From Natronococcus occultus SP4 (GTDB lineage: Archaea; Halobacteriota; Halobacteria; Halobacteriales; Natrialbaceae), in assembly GCF_000328685.1 (NCBI RefSeq), contig NC_019974.1:2967001-3031000 (forward strand): a DNA stretch of 64,000 nucleotides, read 5' to 3'. Position 1 is the stretch's first letter; the number at the start of each line of letters is the position of its first letter. A program made the translations under genes and the position numbers. The notes below the pieces were generated by a model. The model did no database searches, was not told the origin of the DNA, and was given only the letters and a program-made list of their open reading frames with translations. Positions 8,914 through 18,268 of the stretch are shown piece after piece.

Positions 8914-9645
8914 TCAGGGCAGGGTGGCCGCCAGTGACTCGTAGAGTTCGGCCGTGCTCCGCTCGAGATCCGTGCTCGTTTCGTTTCGTACGCGAACGAT
9001 GTCGACCGCTGGCTCGTCAGCGGCCGCCTCGACGATCGCCTCCTCGACCCTGGCTTTCCAGTCGAAGGCGTCGGCGATCGTCGCGCCGGTGTCGGCAGGC
9101 GAGATGCGACTTTCGTCGGTCGCCCGTGCCTCGAGCCGGTCACGCGCCGTCTCCGGGGCGATCTCAACGACGACGATACGGGCGGGCCCCGCCCGCGAAA
9201 GGGTGTTCACGGCCCGTTCGGATAGCGCCGTCAGATAGTCCCGGTCGGCACGAAGGGCGACCGACCAGACGGCCTGAGAGAGTCCTTGATCAAGCAAGCG
9301 GACGCCATCGCCCCGGTGGGCATCGACCACGCCACGCACGAACAGCCAGTTGAGCAGCAGCTTTCCTGCCGTCGCGGGTGTCGGTTGGTCCGTCGCCGCA
9401 AGCAGTCGCCCGCTCGAAAGCGCTCGGTCCGGTCGACGGCCGATCGCGAAAGCAGCGTACCCCATCTTTGCGAGATACCGTCGCATGCGCGTTCTGTCGT
9501 GGACCAGCGTGTAGGTCGGCTCGGTGACCGGATAGCCGTCGGCTGCGAGTCGTCGCCCGAGACGGTGGGCGATCGTTGACTTGCCAGCGCCCGGCACGCC
9601 GAAGAACTCCACAACCACCCCGTTCGTATCGGTTGGCGGTCTCAT
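8914..9645 (-). CDS. P-loop kinase-like protein of the glycan locus
   Basis: The 243-residue product has a Walker A loop GVPGAGKST (16-24) right after the start and a central LLDQGLSQ block resembling the Asp-containing motif of nucleoside and nucleotide kinases. It has no membrane segment. The start at 9645 was chosen because it places the P-loop near the N-terminus; the frame is open further upstream into the next gene. The gap to the glycosyltransferase behind it is 34 bases, so the genes 11799 to 8914 are probably one minus-strand operon. Similar small kinases occur in haloarchaeal polysaccharide loci. The phosphate acceptor is unknown; a sugar, lipid or nucleotide are all possible. Confidence 0.7.
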   Translation of the reverse strand: MRPPTDTNGVVVEFFGVPGAGKSTIAHRLGRRLAADGYPVTEPTYTLVHDRTRMRRYLAKMGYAAFAIGRRPDRALSSGRLLAATDQPTPATAGKLLLNWLFVRGVVDAHRGDGVRLLDQGLSQAVWSVALRADRDYLTALSERAVNTLSRAGPARIVVVEIAPETARDRLEARATDESRISPADTGATIADAFDWKARVEEAIVEAAADEPAVDIVRVRNETSTDLERSTAELYESLAATLP

Positions 9646-9679
9646 ACGCACCCCGCTTGGTCCCGATCGCGTGCCGAGT

Positions 9680-10783
9680 TCATCGTGTAGAGTGTCCGTC
9701 GGCGAGTTCCCGGTACAGGCTGCGGTACTCCGCGGCGGTTTTCTCGAGGGGAAACCGGCTCCGTGCCCGCTCGTACGCCCGGTCGGCAAGCGCCGTCGCA
9801 CGGTCCGTGTCCGCGAGCAGGTCACGCAGCTGTTTCGCAAACGCCTCGGGACGGCGCGGGTTCGCGACGGCGCCGGCGTCGCCGACGATCTCGTCGAAGA
9901 CGTCGATATCGCTCACCACGACCGGAAGGCGACAGGCCATCGCCTCGACTACCGCCATACAGAACCCCTCCGAGAGCGACGGCTGCACGTAGAGATCGCT
10001 CGCCGCGAGCAGCTGGTAGACTGCATCCCGCTCGATAAACCCGGTGAACTCGACGGCATCACGAACCCCGAGCGAGCGGGCGAGCGCCTCGAGGTCGCTG
10101 CGCAGGGGGCCATCCCCGACCAGCGTCAGCCGGACGTCGGTGTCGGTGCTGGCGACCGATGCAAACGCTCGGAGGAGCAGCGACTGGTTTTTGGTCTCGC
10201 TGAACCGGCCAACACAGGTTATACGTGCTCCGGCGATCTCATACGGGTTCTCCGGGATAGCGATGGCCCGGTCGATTCGCGCGACGTCGATCCCGTTGTA
10301 GATCACACCGAGCCGACCCCGGGTGAGGAGGCGTTCGACCGCGTACAGCGACCGCAGCGTCTGGGCCGAGTTCGCGACGATCCGATCCGCCCGCGGGAGC
10401 GTTGGCAGGTTTACCAACACCTGCGGAAGCGAGTAATGCTCCTTGTGGTCGGCGTGCTCGGTGTCGACGATCGCTATGTGACGAGGGGCCAGCAACCGTG
10501 CCAGCGAGCCGACGAAGTTGTGATGGGTATGGAGGACGTCGTACTCGCCGGTCGTCAACACCCAGCGCAGGTGGCGGATCGCGGCCGGATCAGTGCGTGA
10601 CTCCGCACCCAGCGGGATCAGCTCGACGTTCGTCTCGGGAGCGAGGGCGGCCTCCGCGGGAGAGGCGTCGTAGTACGAGACGACGGTGACGTCGAGATCA
10701 TCAGCGAGCGCGATCCGTTCCGAAAGCTCGTAAGAGAAGGTCGTATCACGGATATGGCTCAGTACGACAAGAACGCGGGTCAT
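9680..10783 (-). CDS. Glycosyltransferase family 4
   Basis: The 367-residue protein starts MTRVLVVLSHIRDTTFSYEL and has YDVLHTHHNF in the N-terminal domain. The C-terminal half shows ITCVGRFSETKNQSLLLRAF, LVGDGPLRSDLE and the E-x7-E block PSLSEGFCMAVVEAMACRLP. This is a typical retaining GT-B enzyme that extends a lipid-linked oligosaccharide. It lies between a GT2 gene (51 bases upstream) and the kinase-like gene, all on the minus strand. The donor and linkage cannot be predicted. Confidence 0.88.
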   Translation of the reverse strand: MTRVLVVLSHIRDTTFSYELSERIALADDLDVTVVSYYDASPAEAALAPETNVELIPLGAESRTDPAAIRHLRWVLTTGEYDVLHTHHNFVGSLARLLAPRHIAIVDTEHADHKEHYSLPQVLVNLPTLPRADRIVANSAQTLRSLYAVERLLTRGRLGVIYNGIDVARIDRAIAIPENPYEIAGARITCVGRFSETKNQSLLLRAFASVASTDTDVRLTLVGDGPLRSDLEALARSLGVRDAVEFTGFIERDAVYQLLAASDLYVQPSLSEGFCMAVVEAMACRLPVVVSDIDVFDEIVGDAGAVANPRRPEAFAKQLRDLLADTDRATALADRAYERARSRFPLEKTAAEYRSLYRELADGHSTR

Positions 10784-10833
10784 CCTGCGTATTCACTTCT
10801 TCTTCATAATATAAAACCACTGCTATCGAGAAT

Positions 10834-11799
10834 TTATACCGCACCGTCCTCGAGCTGGGTGGCGATCTCCGCCTCAGCGACCTGCTCGGAGCCAACCAGC
10901 AGTCGCAGCGAGCGTGTCACCGAGATCGCCGTCTCAACGATCGTGGGATGCGTGTAGCTGAGCGCCAGCAGGGCCGCTCTGCGTTTCGTCGGTTCCGCTT
11001 CGACGGCCCGTTTCAGGGACTGCCTGGCGGCCTGTAGCTCGCCGGTACCTAGGTACGCCCGTCCCGCTCGTTCGTCGATCGCCGCCTTGGCGGCGCCGAG
11101 ATAGCCGCGCTCGTGGATCAGTTTCTCGTGCTTATTGAGGACGACGGCGTAATCGCGCTCGATCGCCGCCGGCGAACTGGACATACTCTCGTGTGCGGTT
11201 CGAAAGCAGAGGTGGTCGGCGACGGCCGCGACGTGCCACTCCTGACACAGCCTGAGATAGAGATCCCAGTCCTGTTTCGTGGGAAGCGTCTCGTCGAAGC
11301 CACCGACCTGGTCGAGTGCCTCTCGGCGAACCAGCACACGGGACGGTGAGCCGATGAGGTTCTTGCGGAGGATGGCATCGGAGAGATCCCCGCTTGGCGC
11401 ACTCGATTCGACGTGAATCGGATCGCCGTCCGGCGACACCGAGACACAGAGACAGGTCGCGAGCCCGCTCTCGGGCGCGGCCTCGAGCGCCGCGACCTGG
11501 GCGGCGAGTTTCGTCGTCGCCCACCGATCGTCGTCGTCCAAAAACGCGATATACTCGCCATCGGCGGCCGCGATGCCGGTGTTTCTCGCTGCCGACAACC
11601 CCCTGTTCGTCTCGTGCTCGATGCAGGTGACGGCGGGTGGAAACTCGTCGACGGTCTCGCTGGCGTACGGCCTCGACGAGCCGTCGTCGACGACGATCAC
11701 TTCGACCTCATCATGTGTCTGATCCAGTGCTGTCCGGATCGCGCCTCCGAGAAAAGACGGCCGGTTGTACGTCGGAATGACCACACTGACGGCTGTCAT
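10834..11799 (-). CDS. Glycosyltransferase family 2
   Basis: The 321-residue protein has a GT-A domain: VSVVIPTYNRPSFLGGAI at 4-21, VIVVDDGSS at 35-42, and the metal-binding DxD in AFLDDDDRW (85-93). WDLYLRLCQEW later in the domain is also typical. The C-terminal 90 residues are helical and hydrophilic and contain a TPR-like stretch (GELQAARQSLKRAVEAEPTK). The start at 11799 is chosen because the GT-A strand begins there; an upstream GTG/ATG extension to 11859 lacks support. It is the first gene of the minus-strand operon and is divergent from the ParB-like gene at 11971. Confidence 0.87.
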   Translation of the reverse strand: MTAVSVVIPTYNRPSFLGGAIRTALDQTHDEVEVIVVDDGSSRPYASETVDEFPPAVTCIEHETNRGLSAARNTGIAAADGEYIAFLDDDDRWATTKLAAQVAALEAAPESGLATCLCVSVSPDGDPIHVESSAPSGDLSDAILRKNLIGSPSRVLVRREALDQVGGFDETLPTKQDWDLYLRLCQEWHVAAVADHLCFRTAHESMSSSPAAIERDYAVVLNKHEKLIHERGYLGAAKAAIDERAGRAYLGTGELQAARQSLKRAVEAEPTKRRAALLALSYTHPTIVETAISVTRSLRLLVGSEQVAEAEIATQLEDGAV

Positions 11800-11970
11800 A
11801 TCCAGTGAAGCTCCATTCACCGTCTTTAGCTTACCGTTTCGGCTACCGGACTCGATCACCCGTGAGCCGATACCGGCACGAACCGGCAGATGTTTTTATC
11901 GTTCGGTAGTTTCAGCGTATATGGAGTCGCGAGGGAATGTCTGGCGTCTGCGACCATCTCTTGATCAGGT

Positions 11971-12642
11971 ATGATCGATCGGGATCTCCTCCGGTTGAAC
12001 ACACGGGACACGATCTGTGAGCTGTTCACACCGGGTTCGATCTTTCCGCCCGGAACGATCTGTGCCGTGGCACCGACCGCGATCGAGACGTATGTCGAGT
12101 ACGACGTGTTCACCAAGTACGGTCACGCGGGCCACATCGAACCCGGCGAGTGGGATCTGCGGGCCGCCCCGCTCTCGTCGAGTCCCAAGTACCGGCTCAT
12201 ACGCGACTATCAGACCGGAGCGATCGACAGCAGTGACCTCACGTACCAGCGACTGCGGGCGGCCGGCTATCCCGAAAGCGAGGCGTCGTTCTACACCGAG
12301 TACGGCTACGGCACCTATCTCGACGCGCTGTTCGACTCAGTGAAGCGAAACGGAATCGAGAACGACCCGACGGAAGCCGGATCGCAGACCCAACCGGCCG
12401 ACAGATACGATCAGATCGCGGTCAACATCGGTCGTGACGGGGCGGTGATCTTCAACTCGTGTGGGTTCCACCGGCTCGTGACGGCGACGGTCCTGGCGGT
12501 CGAGACGGTTCCCGTCCGGCTCAACGTGATCCACGAGGACTGGTGGGACCGGGAGCGCGGGCTCGAGACACAGCTCGAAGCACATCCGTCGCTGTCGTAC
12601 GTGGATCGAGTACGGCCCGCCTGGACCGACGTCGTCCGTTGA
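11971..12642 (+). CDS. Uncharacterised protein with a ParB-like motif
   Basis: The 223-residue acidic soluble protein has no full family match that I can name. Residues 151-190 (VNIGRDGAVIFNSCGFHRLV, then VPVRLNVIHEDW) follow the pattern of ParB/sulfiredoxin-fold proteins: a strand ending in DG, a G-x-HRL turn, a helix, then VPV. In ParB and related CTPases or nucleases this turn binds nucleotide. The N-terminal half (PGTICAVAPTAIETYVEYDV) has no recognisable motif. It sits between glycosyltransferases and the flippase, so it may be a kinase or nucleotide-dependent modifier of the glycan rather than a partition protein; no ParA is present. Function is unassigned. Confidence 0.7.
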   Translation: MIDRDLLRLNTRDTICELFTPGSIFPPGTICAVAPTAIETYVEYDVFTKYGHAGHIEPGEWDLRAAPLSSSPKYRLIRDYQTGAIDSSDLTYQRLRAAGYPESEASFYTEYGYGTYLDALFDSVKRNGIENDPTEAGSQTQPADRYDQIAVNIGRDGAVIFNSCGFHRLVTATVLAVETVPVRLNVIHEDWWDRERGLETQLEAHPSLSYVDRVRPAWTDVVR

Positions 12643-12709
12643 CCGCAGCCAGCCGGTGGCAACGGTCCGGGGCACCCGCCAGGGCGTCGACCGGTGGTGA
12701 GGACGGGAC

Positions 12710-14173
12710 TCAGCCCGGAGCCAGCGACTGCAGCTGTTGTTTCTCGATCAGACCGACCGACACGGTCGCACCGAGCCAGACCAGGCCACCGAGGGCGACG
12801 ACTGCGAACAGCGAGACGAAGCCGTCGATCGCAGACGCAAAGGGGAAGACGACAAGCGCCATGACGCCGGTCACGGCAGTGATCTTCACACAGCGCGTGC
12901 CGATCGCCCACCAGTCGAGGCGGAGTTCGAGATGCATGAGATACACGTTCAGTGCGACGTACACCGCATAGGTTCCGGCCGTCGAGACCGCGGCCCCGGC
13001 GATCCCGATCGTCGGGATCAACACCAGGTTTAGACCCAGATTGGCAACTGCCGTCACCCCCTTCGCGTATGCGCGGTGTTTTGCGCGACCGAGGTAGTCC
13101 AGTCCACCGCTGGTGATGTAAGAGATCGCCTGGACGACGAGATAGATCGTCAGTAGCTGCAGAACGATCGTCCCACCGGTGTACGCCGGCCCGAACAGAA
13201 GCCGCAGCGTCGGCTCCGCGACGATCACCAGTCCGACGGCGGCCGGCACGTAGAACAGAAGCGTGCTCGTAAGCGCCTCCCCGTACAGCCGGGAGGCGGT
13301 CTCGAGATTATCGCGGTGGAGTTGCTCGCTGTATCTGGGCGCGATCGCAAACCCGAGCGAGTTCGCAGGGACCTTCAGAAACGTCATGATCTGCTTTGCG
13401 ACGACGTAGTAGCTCACCGCGAGTGGTGTCAGGAACGCCCCGATCAGCAGGATGTCGACGCGTTTCATGAGAGTGCTACTGTTCTCCGTGAGCGTGATCG
13501 GGAGCGCGTACTCGACGATGCGACGGCGAAGCCCGGGTTCGATAGGGCACCGCTCGGCGGTGGTGTAGAGGGAGTAGACGGCACCGACCGTCAGAGCAGC
13601 CGCCACGAACGAACTGACCACGTAGCCGACGAGGGCGCCGACCGCACCCAGCCCGGCTAGAACGAGCCCGATCGCGACGAGCGGGCGGACAACCGCCTCG
13701 ACAAGGGCGATGGACGCGGCCCATTCGATCTTTTTGAACCCCTGACAGATGCTTCGCCCCGAGTTGAACACCCCGTGGGTGATGACGTAGAGCCCTCCGA
13801 CCAGCAACAGGGGTTCGAGCCCCGACTCCCCGAGCAGGACCGCGACCTGTTCGCGGGCGAGGACGAGCCCGACGGTAACGAGGCCAAGCGTCCCCACGAG
13901 GACGAGCCCAACGGTCTCGATGATGTGGGGGATCTGGCCAGGCGCCGTCTCCTCGTGTTCGGTAATATACCGGGCCGCGGACTTGCCGAGCCCGAGTTTG
14001 CCAGCGACCGTGACGATGGCGAACAGCGAGATCGCGAGATACAACAGGCCGTAGGCGTCCGGGGAGAGCAACCGGGCCAAGACCACGACGAGGAGGCCGT
14101 TGGAGAGGTTCTTGAGGACCTGCGAGAGAAAGTCGGCTTTCAAACCAGTGGCGATCTTTTCACTGAGTGACAT
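12710..14173 (-). CDS. Wzx-type lipid-linked oligosaccharide flippase (MOP superfamily)
   Basis: The 487-residue protein has about fourteen membrane helices and the N-terminal pattern of polysaccharide flippases: LVVVLARLLSPDAYGLLYLA near 28-47 followed by GKLGLGKSAARYI. It should carry polyprenyl-linked glycan from the cytoplasmic to the outer face. The ATG at 14173 lies 23 bases after the stop of the ligase-like gene at 14197, so the two form a Wzy-Wzx minus-strand operon. The gene converges with the ParB-like gene. The substrate is likely the glycan made by the glycosyltransferases encoded at 6-12 kb, by context only. Confidence 0.9.
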   Translation of the reverse strand: MSLSEKIATGLKADFLSQVLKNLSNGLLVVVLARLLSPDAYGLLYLAISLFAIVTVAGKLGLGKSAARYITEHEETAPGQIPHIIETVGLVLVGTLGLVTVGLVLAREQVAVLLGESGLEPLLLVGGLYVITHGVFNSGRSICQGFKKIEWAASIALVEAVVRPLVAIGLVLAGLGAVGALVGYVVSSFVAAALTVGAVYSLYTTAERCPIEPGLRRRIVEYALPITLTENSSTLMKRVDILLIGAFLTPLAVSYYVVAKQIMTFLKVPANSLGFAIAPRYSEQLHRDNLETASRLYGEALTSTLLFYVPAAVGLVIVAEPTLRLLFGPAYTGGTIVLQLLTIYLVVQAISYITSGGLDYLGRAKHRAYAKGVTAVANLGLNLVLIPTIGIAGAAVSTAGTYAVYVALNVYLMHLELRLDWWAIGTRCVKITAVTGVMALVVFPFASAIDGFVSLFAVVALGGLVWLGATVSVGLIEKQQLQSLAPG

Positions 14174-14196
14174 TCGGGTGAAGGCTGGGTGGTCGG

Positions 14197-15405
14197 CTAC
14201 TGTGTTGGGCCGGTGCTGTTCGTTTCTTTCGTGCGAACCGGGTCGGGAAGCGGGACGTCATTGCCGGCGCCACGTAACAGCGAGACTCCGACGAACGTCG
14301 CTAGAAGCCATGACTCCGTCGACAGACCTCCCAGCGTGAAGGACTCTGTCAGCATCTGTGCCACCAACAGCACCAGCATCGAGAGGACGAACTCGTGCCA
14401 CGACGACCCGGTCCATGCCTTGCGCCAGGCGACAGCCACCGAGCCGAGAATCGCCAGTATGTACACGCCGCCGACGAGATAGCCCAGGTTCAACACGATC
14501 GCGACGAACGAGTTGTGCGTCTGGAACTCGTGCTCGAAGCCGGCGCCGACGAGAGGGGTGTCGGCGGCATGTGCGAGTGCGGCCTGCCAGAACCCGAGGC
14601 GCTCGCTGCCGCCTCGCTCGATGATGAGCGTCAGATACGACAGGCCGGTCTCCGTCAGGAGGAAGCCGACGGCCGCGAGCAGACTCAGTACCGCAAATCC
14701 GACTCCCAGAGCGGGCGATCTGAGCGCGAAGAGGACAACCGTGGCCGCCAGAAACGCTGCCAGTGCCATCGTGGCATCCGTAAGCACGAGCCCGACGAGC
14801 ACCACCACGAACGCCACCCCCCAGGCCGGACGCCGGGTCTCGAGAACGCCCCAGAGGGCACTCAGACTCGCCACGGCGGTGGCGAATCCGAGGGCGTTCG
14901 GGTTGGCGTAGACCGAGGCGATCCGATACCCGGGCAGCCCGAAGACGTTGTTTCCGGTCCAGGGGAAGGTCACACTGGTAGTATGTTCCAGCACGAGAAG
15001 CACGAACCCGAGTACGGTGAGGGCCCCCACGGCACCGACGAGCCCGCCCAGAAACGATCGCGGGGCGGTCCTGATGGCGGGAGCGACGAGGAAAAAGAGG
15101 ACGACGACAAGAACGGGAGTGAGAACGATATACGGGAGGATCGAGACGCTGCCGGTGAGCGCAAACTGGAGTAGCAGGCCGATCCAGTAGAGCCCGAACA
15201 GCCCGAACACGATCGGATGCGGACGGGACCCACTCATCCGGTCACGGTTCGCTCTCGCTACGAGTCCCAGATAACAGATCGGGAACACCATTCCCGCCGA
15301 GATGAGATAGCCGACCGTTGGCTCGAGCAGCCACGTAGTCGGTGCAAGCCCCGCAAACACGAGCGCAACGCCGATGTACGTCACAGATCGCTCCGCCGTA
15401 CTCAT
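14197..15405 (-). CDS. O-antigen ligase/polymerase-like membrane protein (second copy)
   Basis: The 402-residue protein has about eleven helices. It carries the Wzy_C features VYANPNALGF (165-174), ERLGFWQAAL (268-277), TPLVGAGF (283-290) and THNSF (296-300), the same order as in the proteins at 4708 and 28522. The start at 15405 (MSTAERSV) begins just before the first helix; the open frame further upstream is GC-rich spacer. It is the first gene of a two-gene operon with the flippase. It probably polymerises or transfers the flipped glycan at the outer membrane face. Confidence 0.78.
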   Translation of the reverse strand: MSTAERSVTYIGVALVFAGLAPTTWLLEPTVGYLISAGMVFPICYLGLVARANRDRMSGSRPHPIVFGLFGLYWIGLLLQFALTGSVSILPYIVLTPVLVVVLFFLVAPAIRTAPRSFLGGLVGAVGALTVLGFVLLVLEHTTSVTFPWTGNNVFGLPGYRIASVYANPNALGFATAVASLSALWGVLETRRPAWGVAFVVVLVGLVLTDATMALAAFLAATVVLFALRSPALGVGFAVLSLLAAVGFLLTETGLSYLTLIIERGGSERLGFWQAALAHAADTPLVGAGFEHEFQTHNSFVAIVLNLGYLVGGVYILAILGSVAVAWRKAWTGSSWHEFVLSMLVLLVAQMLTESFTLGGLSTESWLLATFVGVSLLRGAGNDVPLPDPVRTKETNSTGPTQ

Positions 15406-16286
15406 GGGTAGTGGCGCCGAACCGGTGTCGTGCTGTGGGCCCGTTGCTGGTGGGGGGTGTTGGCCGCCGGCCTGCTGGGCTCGTTCGAGCCGGTCGAGCG
15501 CTGCTCGCTGCACGGAGCCGCGGCGGTCATCATGCGGTGGATAGCCCGCGTTCGGTCGGCTGTCCTCCAGCCGCGGTCGATCGCGAACGAGCACGCCACC
15601 CGCCGCGGAACGGGTCGAGAACGCCGGTCTCGCCACACGGAAGGGTCCGTGGCTTGGACCGGCTCGGAGAGGGACGGGGTCGCGGTTTCGGCCTGGCGTG
15701 ACACACTCCCGGGAGCGAGCGCCGCAGGAAGATACCGGCGGCAGGAAGAAGAGAGACGACTGGCACCATTTACTGATAGCTGGCTATTCAGTTGCAAAAG
15801 GATTTTCATATCGCATCCATGTGCCGCCGGCTAAGCCACACAGCGGGGACTCCGTCGACGGTCAGCCGTGATACCCATCGGTGTGCCGGTTCCGGCACTG
15901 GTGGTCGAAAGAACTGCGGTTGCCCACGCCTCCGCGCGGTCCGGCAGCCGTGGGCGACGCCATCGTCGTCCTCGGCTATCGTTCCTCCCGAAGAGGGGCC
16001 GAAGAGTTACTGTACAGCGGCCGTGTTCGTGTTCCCGAGTCGTGCTGGGGCGTGCTACGGGCCCGAGGCGACGGCGTCGGAGACTCGAGTCGTCTGCCGG
16101 AACTCGACAGGTCGCCGTTGTCGGCGCGTACGTACTCTGTGTCCCCTCGGTGACGCCGTTACGATTGTCGATGACATCCGGTCCCCGTTCTCGGCCACAC
16201 GGTCGCCCGTGACCGGCGAATGTGACTCCTACCATGGCCAGCACGTGGTTCGCTCGGTCACAGCACGGCTGTACCGAATCGCTAGT
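15406..16286. other. Gene-poor stretch
   Basis: No convincing gene is found. Several open frames exist on both strands, but they are frame shadows in high-GC sequence with Arg- and Ser-rich translations. The only structure seen is the block at 15766-15815 that resembles the start region of the small membrane protein gene at 16287-16535. Confidence 0.5.
15640..15769 (-). pseudogene. Possible decayed copy of the 82-residue membrane protein gene
   Basis: About 50 bases at 15766-15815 match 16532-16580, the start codon and upstream region of the gene at 16287-16535, at roughly 80 percent identity by eye. Reading from the matching ATG (15769) gives MVPVVSLLPAAGIFL, which aligns with MDPTVYLVFAVVFFL of the intact gene. 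The similarity then ends. This suggests a duplicated gene that lost its body, although a shared promoter block alone would look much the same. Confidence 0.3.
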
Positions 16287-16535
16287 CTAGGAAGTCTCGT
16301 TCGTCGGCTCCGCCTCCGCGGTCTGGGGGGTGTCGGAAGAGACCGTCGGCAGGTCGCGTCGTTTGTACAGATAGGCAGCGACGATCCCGAGCCCACCAAG
16401 CGGGACGAGCACACCGAGCTCGTACCATCCGGGATGTTTGAGCTTGCGTTTTTTGGCATCGAAGTAGACCACCGCTGATGTCGGAATTTGCAGAAAGAAG
16501 ACGACAGCAAAAACGAGGTAGACGGTCGGGTCCAT
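16287..16535 (-). CDS. Small two-helix membrane protein
   Basis: The 82-residue product has two hydrophobic segments (about 4-24 and 39-57) separated by a basic loop, AKKRKLKHPGWYE. A charged tail of about 25 residues, rich in Glu and Thr, follows. The layout resembles small phospholipase-D N-terminal-like membrane proteins and other short haloarchaeal transporter-associated proteins, but no function is known. The basic loop between the helices suggests that both ends lie outside and the loop inside. It is flanked by non-coding DNA and is probably monocistronic. Confidence 0.6.
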   Translation of the reverse strand: MDPTVYLVFAVVFFLQIPTSAVVYFDAKKRKLKHPGWYELGVLVPLGGLGIVAAYLYKRRDLPTVSSDTPQTAEAEPTNETS

Positions 16536-16907
16536 TTTCAGATAACTGGTTACTCAGGTGGAAAAGGATGTTCATCTCGATGGCTCAGTGAGAGAGCAGT
16601 CTTGTAGACACGTTTCGTCCGTCCGGCGACGCTCACGACCAGCCATGAGGGCAATCCAGTCGGCACCGACAGAGCGAACGGATCCATGCGCTGCAGGGAT
16701 CTGATCTATGACGCGTGTTCGTCCCCATCGGTACCGGTATGGATCGCCATCTCCCAACGCGTCTTCGTTTCATAGATACTTCTCTCTTCTACTGTCCGCT
16801 ATCGTAATTGCTTCAAAGTACTATAAGTATGTACTACCTCTTTGAGAAGAGGGAAATTTAGATATATTGGGTAGGTATTAATATCTCAGAGGTCAGAGAA
16901 AAAAGAG
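16536..16907. other. Intergenic stretch with promoter region for the zinc-ribbon gene
   Basis: No gene is seen. The part from 16770 is AT-rich. A TATA-like attaatatct at about 16877-16886 sits some 25 bases before the ATG at 16908. Confidence 0.5.
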
Positions 16908-17060
16908 ATGAGTGAGGCGATCCCGCCACAGTGTCCGGAATGTGGCTCCACGAACCTCGCACTCTTGCGTGTGTCACCGAGTGAGCACAGCCGAGGCGAC
17001 GAATGGGTTACACATGCGGCATGCGAACACTGCGATGAGTACACCGAGTGGTTCGACTGA
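16908..17060 (+). CDS. 50-residue double-CxxC zinc-ribbon protein (copy 2 of 3)
   Basis: The 50 residues run MSEAIPPQCPECGS to EYTEWFD, with C9-P-E-C12 and C39-E-H-C42. Length, cysteine spacing, the RVSPSEH block and the tail are shared with the proteins at 772 and 45963. It has its own TATA-like element and is followed at once by the convergent MscS gene. A zinc-binding function is likely; the partner is unknown. Confidence 0.85.
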   Translation: MSEAIPPQCPECGSTNLALLRVSPSEHSRGDEWVTHAACEHCDEYTEWFD

Positions 17061-17089
17061 CAGTCGCGGTCGAACGGCGCCAACCGCCG

Positions 17090-18232
17090 TTACTCGGGTG
17101 GTGTGTTCCGTGATGAGACCCTGTCCTCGGCTTGGGACGCCGATTGTCGGCTCGACTCCTCCTGGTGCTCTAGAAAGGAGAGTTCGCGCTGGGGGAACGG
17201 GATGGTGATCCCTTCCGCTGCGAACCGGTCATAGATACGCCGGTTGAGCTGATCGATCGCCCGTTTTTCGGTCAGCGGGTGGGCGATGTACACCTGCACC
17301 TCGAACAGAAGTGTGGAATCACCGAACTCGGAAAACAGGACGCGTGGCCGTGGTGAGTCCCGGACCATCGGCGCGTCCTCACAGACCGTGCTAGCGATCC
17401 GCTCGACGGTCTCGTAGTCGGTTCCGTACGCGACGGAGACGGGAACGTCGATCCGGATATGTCGCTGTGGTGCCGACTGGTTGACGACCTGGGTCGAGTT
17501 CAACACCGCGTTCGGGACGGTTACCATCGTGTTGTCCGGGGTCAACACCGTCGTCGACCGGATTCCGATGTCCGTTACGGTGCCCCGCGTGTCGTCTTCG
17601 AGTAAGACGACATCGCCGGGATGATACGTGTGGTCGAACGAGAGCGAGATTCCGCCGATCAGGTTTCTGATCGCGTCCTGGGCGGCAAAGCCGACGACCA
17701 CGCCGAGAACACCGGCAGAGGCCAGAAACGGCGTTACTTGGAGGTTCCATACCTCGACGACGACCAGCACCCCGACGCCGACAACCGCGATCGTCCAGAA
17801 GTTCTGGAGGATCGGTGCGAACTCGTAGCGCTGTTCGCGCTCGTTCGCAACCTCGAGCCACTGCTCGCCGATCCGAATCGCAGCGCGTGCCCACACCACT
17901 GCCAGTGCCGTCAACACCACGTTACTGAGAAGTGATCGTGACGCAATGAGTCCGAACGCCTGGAGCACAAGGGAGCTACCGATGAACAGAATCGAGAGCG
18001 AGAGCGGCGTATAACTCTCCGTTGCGATCGCTCGCCGCAACGACGTAGACTCGTCGGTCGCCGATCGGTGAAGATACCAGCGACCACCCCAGTGGACGAG
18101 CCGTGACAACAGATACGTCGTCAGAAGAACCAACGAGAGCACAAACCACTCCCACTCGGGTAACGCCACTGCGAGGACGCCGGAGTCGAGGGAGGCAAGC
18201 CACGGCGGCCGTGCAAGGAGTGGGTCGTGCAT
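17090..18232 (-). CDS. MscS-family mechanosensitive channel
   Basis: The 380-residue protein has membrane helices at about 27-45, 77-97, 102-120 and 145-160. The pore helix and beta domain follow in ASAGVLGVVVGFAAQDAIRN (171-190), HPGDVVLLEDDTRGTV (204-219) and TMVTVPNAVL (235-244). The Gly/Ala pattern of the pore helix and the VPN motif are diagnostic of MscS. It opens on membrane tension during osmotic downshock. The C-terminal 40 residues are a charged tail. A TATA-like element lies at 18269-18280. A second MscS with a different N-terminus is encoded at 22236. Confidence 0.9.
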   Translation of the reverse strand: MHDPLLARPPWLASLDSGVLAVALPEWEWFVLSLVLLTTYLLSRLVHWGGRWYLHRSATDESTSLRRAIATESYTPLSLSILFIGSSLVLQAFGLIASRSLLSNVVLTALAVVWARAAIRIGEQWLEVANEREQRYEFAPILQNFWTIAVVGVGVLVVVEVWNLQVTPFLASAGVLGVVVGFAAQDAIRNLIGGISLSFDHTYHPGDVVLLEDDTRGTVTDIGIRSTTVLTPDNTMVTVPNAVLNSTQVVNQSAPQRHIRIDVPVSVAYGTDYETVERIASTVCEDAPMVRDSPRPRVLFSEFGDSTLLFEVQVYIAHPLTEKRAIDQLNRRIYDRFAAEGITIPFPQRELSFLEHQEESSRQSASQAEDRVSSRNTPPE

Positions 18233-18268
18233 TCGAACCGTCTCGATTAGTAGACTACTGTTTATACT

